Positions 57,854-64,000 of a stretch of DNA of 64,000 nt are shown here, piece after piece (within the stretch, counting starts at the first letter, position 1; each line of letters begins with the position of its first letter). A model generated the notes under the pieces. The model ran no database searches and was not told the DNA's origin. It saw only the letters and a program-made list of their open reading frames with translations. The stretch is from Eubacterium sp. (GTDB lineage: Bacteria; Bacillota; Clostridia; Peptostreptococcales; Anaerovoracaceae): positions 1 through 64,000 of the forward strand of contig JAETRU010000004.1 in the NCBI GenBank assembly GCA_021769965.1. The letters run 5' to 3'. The position numbers were made by a program, and so were the translations under genes.

Positions 57854-59131
57854 TTATGCTACTATATGATCAGATCCGTCTCTTGAAGCAGACGGGATCA
57901 GTCTTTCTATTACCAGATAGGCAGCCGCGCCTACCAGAATCCCAGTAAACTCAATACCGATAAAATATGCGATGACCGCGCTGACCGCCCATGCGATGAC
58001 GCCTGCCCAGTTGACGCCGTCCTTCGGCCGGAAATTCTCTTTCTTTCCTCTTCCTACGATCCAGTAGTCGGTAATGATAACGCCGCCAATCGGACACACT
58101 ACATAGGACAGCAGGCTCAGTACGCCTTCGATATGTCCCAGAATACCCAGATCGCACAGGATGATCCCGATAATGCCGGAGATCAGCGTTGCCTCTCTTC
58201 TTCTGTTGTCATTGAGCTTCAGAGCCATAACGATATTGAGGCCTGCGCTGTAAGCGTTGGTGGAATTAGTGGTCCACGTCGAGATGACCAGCGCCGTAAT
58301 TCCGAGAAGCGGAAGTCCTACATTGATCAGAACCATGCTGACATCGTACTCTCCAGACATTTTGGTCAGCAGAATTCCCATGACCAGCGTTACGACGCCC
58401 ATTGGAAATACGCCATAGAATACAGATTTTACGGTATCCTTCCTGCTCTTCTGAAATCTGGTGTAATCAGCGGCGGTGATCGTGCCCACTGCTGTGAAAT
58501 TGAAGGACAGGGCCACGCCTCCCATGAAGCTCATGGTCTGCGCAGTCGCTGTATGCAGCCCGCCGGTGCCGTAGGTCCTGAATGCCAGGAAGGTTCCATA
58601 CAGCATGATGATCATCAGGAGAGGAATGGATATCTTGTCCAGCTTTTCCAATGCGCTGACGCCGAATACAGCGGTCAGCAGCATGATGATGCCCCAGACA
58701 GTATTAGATACGATCACAGGAATTTCGATTCCTGTCATGGCATACATGGCATTGCTGAACGCCTCGCCGCAGACGCCGTTCTGTATGCCGAACCAGCCTA
58801 CCATGTTCACCGCGAAAATAGTGCTGACGATAAATCTGGCTCCGGATCTTCCGAAACCGGCTTCACAGGCTGTGCAGGACGCCACGCCCAGATCACAGCC
58901 CATCATGCCCGTGATCACCATTCCGATAACGACGACCAGATACCCGAGAGATCCTGAAATAATTGCAGGCCATATAGGCATTGCTTCCGCAAGCAATGCG
59001 CCCAGCAGGAAAGCCGGTACACAGACACAGATTCCTGCCTGTACGAAAGCCAGGGAGACCCAGCCCTTTCGTTCATCTTCGCCAATAGGCTTTAAAGCCG
59101 TGGCTTCTACTTGTTTCTGTTCTTTTTTCAT
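57854..59131 (-). CDS. NCS1/CodB-like purine-cytosine permease family transporter
   Basis: 12-TM pattern; GWVSLAFVQAGICVCVPAFLLGALLAEAMP; LNFTAVGTITAADYTRFQKSRKD-like region. Confidence 0.85.
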   Translation of the reverse strand: MKKEQKQVEATALKPIGEDERKGWVSLAFVQAGICVCVPAFLLGALLAEAMPIWPAIISGSLGYLVVVIGMVITGMMGCDLGVASCTACEAGFGRSGARFIVSTIFAVNMVGWFGIQNGVCGEAFSNAMYAMTGIEIPVIVSNTVWGIIMLLTAVFGVSALEKLDKISIPLLMIIMLYGTFLAFRTYGTGGLHTATAQTMSFMGGVALSFNFTAVGTITAADYTRFQKSRKDTVKSVFYGVFPMGVVTLVMGILLTKMSGEYDVSMVLINVGLPLLGITALVISTWTTNSTNAYSAGLNIVMALKLNDNRRREATLISGIIGIILCDLGILGHIEGVLSLLSYVVCPIGGVIITDYWIVGRGKKENFRPKDGVNWAGVIAWAVSAVIAYFIGIEFTGILVGAAAYLVIERLIPSASRDGSDHIVA

Positions 59132-59139
59132 CGTTCTTC

Positions 59140-59151
59140 GTGCTTTTGCAC
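59140..59151. promoter_or_regulatory. GTGC-N4-GCAC dyad, proximal copy
   Basis: GTGCTTTTGCAC just upstream of permease start. Confidence 0.4.
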
Positions 59152-59233
59152 TTCCTTTCTGAATTTTTAATTATCATATCATAGAATTCAGTCCTTATCA
59201 TTGGGCTGTTGATGAAATATCCCTTATTTGATT

Positions 59234-59247
59234 TGTGCAATTGCACA
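59234..59247. promoter_or_regulatory. Palindrome TGTGCAATTGCACA in pucR/permease divergent region
   Basis: 14-bp perfect palindrome. Confidence 0.55.
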
Positions 59248-59316
59248 TTTCCGTTGTTCTGACGTGAGAATTCTGCTATAATAAAAACATCATTTTATCG
59301 ATCAGGAGGAACTGTT

Positions 59317-60894
59317 ATGAGTATTACTCTGAAAGACTGCCTATCTCTGCCGTCCATGAGCTTCGGCAGGGTCATCGCAGGCAGCGCCGGACTGGACAAA
59401 ATCGTATCGTCTGTCTCCGTTCTGGAGTTTTTTGAACATGAAAGCTATGGTCTGGACGTGTTTACCCCCAATGAATTGATCCTGTCCGCATTTTATGATT
59501 TCAAGAATGACGTCAAAATGCAATGCGATGCTGTCAAAAACCTGGCCAATACCGGCTCTATCGCGCTGGTCCTGTTCTATGTCGGGAAGATCATTCCCTA
59601 TGTAGACGAAAAACTGATCCAGACAGCGGACCGGCTGAGTTTTCCCCTGATCGTATTGAAGAACGACAGTTACCGGATCAAATACAGCGACATTATCACC
59701 GATGTTATGGGTGTTATCATTCGCGATCAGGATCTGTCAAAGGATTTTATCAGTTCAACGGAAAAAAGACTTGCCCAGATGCCTACTGAGCTGAGAACCA
59801 TGGAAAATCTGCTGCGTATCATGTCCAATCACTACAAATGTAATCTGCTCCTCAGCACCAGCTCTCAGGTCTACTTTCAGGCATCTTACCGTCCTTCCTA
59901 TGTCCTGAACGACCCTGATTATTTTTGTAATCTCTTTCACGGCTCATCCTCAGGATACGCCTCAAAGGATGTGGAACAGGACGGAGCAGAATTTCATATT
60001 TACAAAATGGACTTTTCAAATGGTAAGGATACCAGAATGACTCTATATGCCTCCTGCCATAACACCACGCTGAACGAAAAGATCATCAGCGATATGTGTA
60101 CCTGCACCGGCTTTTTCTCCTCTGTCTGGGGATATTCTATAGATCTCCAGTCACCGCACGCTCTGCTGTCTTTGATCTTTAAAACAAAGGAAGCGGCGGC
60201 AAAAAAATACCTTCGAAACTCCAATATCAGCTTCGACCGTATTTCCAATCTGATCATCATTTCCTCGGGAAACGGATCTATGGAACCGCTGCAGGACCAG
60301 ATCAGCCGTCTCTTTGAAGAATATCATAAATTTTATCTTTCTGATCAGATCGACGATCATCTGGTGATCCTGTCTTCTTTCATGCTCTCCGACAGTCTGG
60401 ATTACGCGCTATACGACGATCTCCACTGTTTTGTAGAAAAATATGATGAAAAAGCCACCTTCTTTATGGACAACGGGAACAAGGATATGGCTTCGCTGAA
60501 GCAGACCTACCGGGATTATCTGAAAACCGAGCCGGCCCTGCAGAAGATCTTCCTGAACCGACGGAACTGGGATGATCACGACATCATGCTTTCTCAGGAT
60601 GTCATGACCCTGTCTGAAACCAGTAACAAGCGGACAGAATACCTTTTCGGCATCTTAGATTCCCAGAGTCATGATCGTGATGATCTTCTGAAAACGCTGG
60701 CCATCTACATGATCGACTGTGATTCTAAACTGAATGTCGCTGCGCAGATGCTGTATCTTCACAGAAATACAGTAACCTATCGTCTGAACAAAGCGCGGCA
60801 GCTTACCAACACTGATTTCAGCCTGATGCCTGCGTCCTATGACTTTTATACCGCACTGGCCCTCTGGAGATATCATAACGTGGAAACTTCGTAA
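59317..60894 (+). CDS. PucR family transcriptional regulator
   Basis: N-terminal PucR-type domain; C-terminal LNVAAQMLYLHRNTVTYRLNKARQLT HTH_30. Confidence 0.92.
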   Translation: MSITLKDCLSLPSMSFGRVIAGSAGLDKIVSSVSVLEFFEHESYGLDVFTPNELILSAFYDFKNDVKMQCDAVKNLANTGSIALVLFYVGKIIPYVDEKLIQTADRLSFPLIVLKNDSYRIKYSDIITDVMGVIIRDQDLSKDFISSTEKRLAQMPTELRTMENLLRIMSNHYKCNLLLSTSSQVYFQASYRPSYVLNDPDYFCNLFHGSSSGYASKDVEQDGAEFHIYKMDFSNGKDTRMTLYASCHNTTLNEKIISDMCTCTGFFSSVWGYSIDLQSPHALLSLIFKTKEAAAKKYLRNSNISFDRISNLIIISSGNGSMEPLQDQISRLFEEYHKFYLSDQIDDHLVILSSFMLSDSLDYALYDDLHCFVEKYDEKATFFMDNGNKDMASLKQTYRDYLKTEPALQKIFLNRRNWDDHDIMLSQDVMTLSETSNKRTEYLFGILDSQSHDRDDLLKTLAIYMIDCDSKLNVAAQMLYLHRNTVTYRLNKARQLTNTDFSLMPASYDFYTALALWRYHNVETS

Positions 60895-60901
60895 AACACG
60901 C

Positions 60902-60952
60902 AAAAAGGCCGCCCGTTCAGACGTCTGCAAACGCCCAGCCGGACGGCCTTTG
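60902..60952 (+). terminator. Intrinsic terminator after pucR-like gene
   Basis: AAAAAGGCCG...CGGACGGCCTTTG. Confidence 0.65.
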
Positions 60953-60991
60953 TTGGATCAATTGCTTATCCTTTACTTTTGCTGCTGTTTC

Positions 60992-62404
60992 TTAGAAAGT
61001 CACCAGCAGGTTGGTCAGCAATGTAACCAGAGGAATTGCGATAATGGTTCTCTCGATGAACACGAGGAACAGATGGCCTACATTGACGGGTACTCTGGAC
61101 TTTATCACGATGAGGCCGACTTCTGTCATGTAGATGATCTGCAGCAGAGATGCGCAGCCCATGATAAACCTTGTTCTCTCGATCGGGAAGTCTGCCAGCA
61201 TCAGAGGCGGGATATACTGGTCTGCAAAGCCTACCAGAGCAGTAGGCGCAACGTCTGCGGCGCCTTCGATACCGCACAGATTCATGAGCCAGCCAAATGG
61301 AATGGATACAAAGTCGAAGATCGGCGTGTATTCAACCAGTACCAGAACGATAGTACCCCATGCCATAACCACCGGAATCAGATCCAGGAACATAGTAGCA
61401 TAGACACGGACACCGGCTTTGCCGACGCCTTTTGCGGTCGCGTTCTCAGCTCTGTGGCCTGCCAGGTTCAGCGCCCACTTCATCTTGGACACACCCTGCG
61501 GCACCTGCTCGTTGATCCGCTTTCCGGAGATCTCGTCATAGGTGTCAGGAATCCTGGAAAGAGGCGGGATACGCGGAATGATCATTGCCAGCACAACGCC
61601 GCCGATCAGGCTGATCAGATAGAAAATGGTAAACTTCTCTTCTACGCCGATCAAAGTCGCGATAACATAGCAGAACGGAATGGAAACGAAGGAAAAATTG
61701 CAGGAAATAGTCGCTGCTTCTCTTGCTGAATAGAATCCGGATTCATACTGGCCGGTAGTCAGAATAGCTGCCGCGTTGGAAGTTCCCAGCCAAGATGTAA
61801 CCAGGTCGATAGCGGAACGTCCCGGTACAGTAAACAGGGTACGTACTACCTTTCTCAGCAGAACTCCAACAAATTCCATAATTCCGAAGTCTGTCAGAAG
61901 CGGCATCAGGAAAGCAATGCACAGGATAACAGATACAAGTGTCGCAGAAACGCCCAGCATGGATCCGCCTGTGGCCCCTGACCATATCATTTCCGGTCCT
62001 ACCTGGAAATATGCCAGATATACGATGACCAAACCGATGATACGGCTGACAAAATACAATGGAGATGGCGATAAGATCTTATTCATCATCTCATTTTTTT
62101 GGATAAATTGCGGTTTAAATAATTTGTTGATGATCGTCAGCACTGTAGAAATCGTAATGAAGGCCACTACAGCAACGCTTGCCAGATTTACAGTTTCTAA
62201 AGCTAACAGATCACTAACCCAGTTAATAAGAATACCGATAGGTATCGTAAAAGTTGTCCCCTTTGGAATCGGGATCAGGAACAGAAAAATTCCCGCCAGT
62301 GATGCGATAACGAATTTGGCGATATTAGAGTTTTTCACAGGTTCGAGTTCTACAACTGTAACGTTTTCTTCAGCTGCAGAAGTTACATTTTTACTCTCAC
62401 TCAT
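60992..62404 (-). CDS. YjiH-like membrane protein (nucleoside-recognition/Gate domain)
   Basis: LAGIFLFLIPIPKGTTFTIPIGILINW; multi-TM. Confidence 0.8.
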   Translation of the reverse strand: MSESKNVTSAAEENVTVVELEPVKNSNIAKFVIASLAGIFLFLIPIPKGTTFTIPIGILINWVSDLLALETVNLASVAVVAFITISTVLTIINKLFKPQFIQKNEMMNKILSPSPLYFVSRIIGLVIVYLAYFQVGPEMIWSGATGGSMLGVSATLVSVILCIAFLMPLLTDFGIMEFVGVLLRKVVRTLFTVPGRSAIDLVTSWLGTSNAAAILTTGQYESGFYSAREAATISCNFSFVSIPFCYVIATLIGVEEKFTIFYLISLIGGVVLAMIIPRIPPLSRIPDTYDEISGKRINEQVPQGVSKMKWALNLAGHRAENATAKGVGKAGVRVYATMFLDLIPVVMAWGTIVLVLVEYTPIFDFVSIPFGWLMNLCGIEGAADVAPTALVGFADQYIPPLMLADFPIERTRFIMGCASLLQIIYMTEVGLIVIKSRVPVNVGHLFLVFIERTIIAIPLVTLLTNLLVTF

Positions 62405-62489
62405 TGCTTTACTCCTTTCTTAAGTATATTTATTTTCTTATTCAGCGGGCCGGCGCTGATGCCGGCCTGCTGTAACAAGCTCAGCGATA

Positions 62490-63647
62490 TCAGAACTGAA
62501 TCTTTTCGATCCGGTCAAAGGCTTCTTTCAGAGTATCCACGTTTACAGTGCAGGCAATACGCACATAACCTTCTCCGCAGGCGCCGAAAGCATCTCCCGG
62601 CAGCATCAGCACATGAGCCTCTTCCAGAATCTTATCAGCAGCCTCGACGCTGGTCAGTCCGGTCTCTTTAATGTTCATAAACAGATAGAAGCTTCCCTTT
62701 GGAGGGTAGATGACAGACAGCTTCGGGATCTGATTGATTCGTTCTGCCGCGTAGAACATCCTCTTTCTGTATTCCTCTACCATCGGTGGCTGGATCTCTG
62801 CTCTGTGGCGCAGAGCGTGAATCGCTGCACGCTGCGAAATGGACGGCGCAGTGAATACCACATTTTCATTGATCTGCTGAATGACTTTGATGATATAATC
62901 CGGCGCGATGATATTGCCTACTCTCCAACCAGTCATAGTGAAATTCTTGGAGAAGGAATTAAGAATGATAGTTCTCTCCCGCATGCCAGGCAGAGACGCG
63001 AACGGCACGAACGGATTCTGATAGCTGAACGCTGTGTAGATGTCATCGGCGATGACGATCAGATCATATTTTACGGCGATCTCAGCGATCTTCTCCATTG
63101 TCTCCACTGTCAGGCAGTTGCCTGTCGGATTGCTCGGTGAATTGATGACCAGAGCTTTGGTCCTTTCTGTGATCAGAGATTCCAGTCTCTCTGTATTGAT
63201 CTGAAAATCCTCTTCCTCATAAGTCGGAAGCTCCACAGGAATGCCCCTTGCCAGTTCCACCTGCTGCGGATACGGCGTAAAGAACGGCGCCTGCAGGATG
63301 ACCTCGTCGCCATCGTCTACGACAGCTTCCAGCGCTAGATACATGCCCAGGCAGGCTGACGCGCAGACGAAGACCTCTTCATCCTTCACATCCATATCGT
63401 ACTCTTCTTTGTAGTACTTGCAGATCTCTGCCCGAAGCTCCGGGTCTCCTCTGAAATCGGTGTATTTGGTATGACCAGCTCTGGCATCTTCATAGGATTT
63501 GTCGATGATCAGGCTGTCGGTGATCAGGTCCGGATCTCCCAGACTCAAATTGATGCAGTCATCGAAGGATTTGGCCATTTCATCGGATTTTCCCATGGCC
63601 GTACTCTGATCCTTCCAGTATCTTTTTGCAATAAATCTGTGTTTCAT
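62490..63647 (-). CDS. PLP-dependent class I/II aminotransferase
   Basis: VINSPSNPTGNCLTVETMEKIAEIAVKYDLIVIADDIY; NSFSKNFTMTGWRVG (PLP lysine). Confidence 0.93.
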   Translation of the reverse strand: MKHRFIAKRYWKDQSTAMGKSDEMAKSFDDCINLSLGDPDLITDSLIIDKSYEDARAGHTKYTDFRGDPELRAEICKYYKEEYDMDVKDEEVFVCASACLGMYLALEAVVDDGDEVILQAPFFTPYPQQVELARGIPVELPTYEEEDFQINTERLESLITERTKALVINSPSNPTGNCLTVETMEKIAEIAVKYDLIVIADDIYTAFSYQNPFVPFASLPGMRERTIILNSFSKNFTMTGWRVGNIIAPDYIIKVIQQINENVVFTAPSISQRAAIHALRHRAEIQPPMVEEYRKRMFYAAERINQIPKLSVIYPPKGSFYLFMNIKETGLTSVEAADKILEEAHVLMLPGDAFGACGEGYVRIACTVNVDTLKEAFDRIEKIQF

Positions 63648-63680
63648 ATTGCTACGCTACCTCCTGGTACTTCAGTTTAG

Positions 63681-63693
63681 GTGGTAAGACCTC
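63681..63693. promoter_or_regulatory. Second TGGTNNNACC-like operator, upstream of the aminotransferase
   Basis: GTGGTAAGACCTC, near-match to the reverse complement of the 54506-54522 operator. Confidence 0.45.
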
Positions 63694-63775
63694 TTGGATA
63701 TATTAAAGCACAATTCGACAAAAAATGCAACAGGAAAATCGCCCTATTTACAACTTTCTGAAAACATTTTTTTCC

Positions 63776-64000
63776 GATAGGTTTCTTTGCTGATGAAAAG
63801 GAAGAAAGCCCAACTTTTACTTTTACGCGTTGGGCTTTCTATGGATATTTATTGCAAAAAGCCCAACTATCACAGGCTCAGAAGGTCTTTGGCGTTGTTC
63901 TGAGCCGTGAATTTGGGCTTTTTAATGAATATTTTTGAAATCTGCCCAAGTTCTTAGATGAAAAGTTGGGCTTTTTGATAGTTTTAACTACATTTAGCCC
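63776..64000. repeat. Array 2: 39-bp GTTGGGC...GCCCAAC units, truncated by window end
   Basis: Units at 63776-63814 (degenerate left arm), 63829-63867, 63912-63950, 63965-64000+; linkers 14, 44, 14 nt. Confidence 0.88.

Noticed and set aside
55451-63647. Genomic island or prophage
   Set aside because: No integrase, phage structural gene, tRNA or direct-repeat boundary seen; genes look metabolic.

Overview
A 64 kb chromosomal window from an anaerobic, probably spore-forming Firmicute (Clostridia-like; inferred from cotJABC, AddA, split transketolase and an EtfAB-linked lactate/glycolate dehydrogenase). Most of it is ordinary core genome: proteases, DNA repair (recJ, recX, addA, dinB), ftsEX, gdhA, gpmI, transporters and redox enzymes. 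I found no rRNA, tRNA, CRISPR array, transposase or prophage. The most unusual content is non-coding. (1) Two arrays, about 28.5 kb apart, are built from inverted-repeat units of exactly 39 bp (GTTGGGC...GCCCAAC) with mostly 14-bp linkers, variable interiors and a shared long-linker motif; all arms fall roughly on one helical face, and the second array runs off the window. (2) Two copies of a 56-bp four-box dyad (GTTTC-N16-GTTTC-N4-GAAAC-N16-GAAAC) lie 129 bp apart. (3) An unannotated type I toxin-antitoxin-like locus lies downstream of gdhA, with convergent promoters, a shared bidirectional terminator and a 25-codon hydrophobic ORF with an apparent ATT start. (4) A near-perfectly palindromic bidirectional promoter lies beside array 1. 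(5) A yybP-ykoY-like riboswitch precedes a P-type ATPase. A PucR/NCS1 permease/DUF917/M20 cluster looks like an uncharacterised N-heterocycle or amide utilisation pathway. All family calls come from reading sequence, without database searches.
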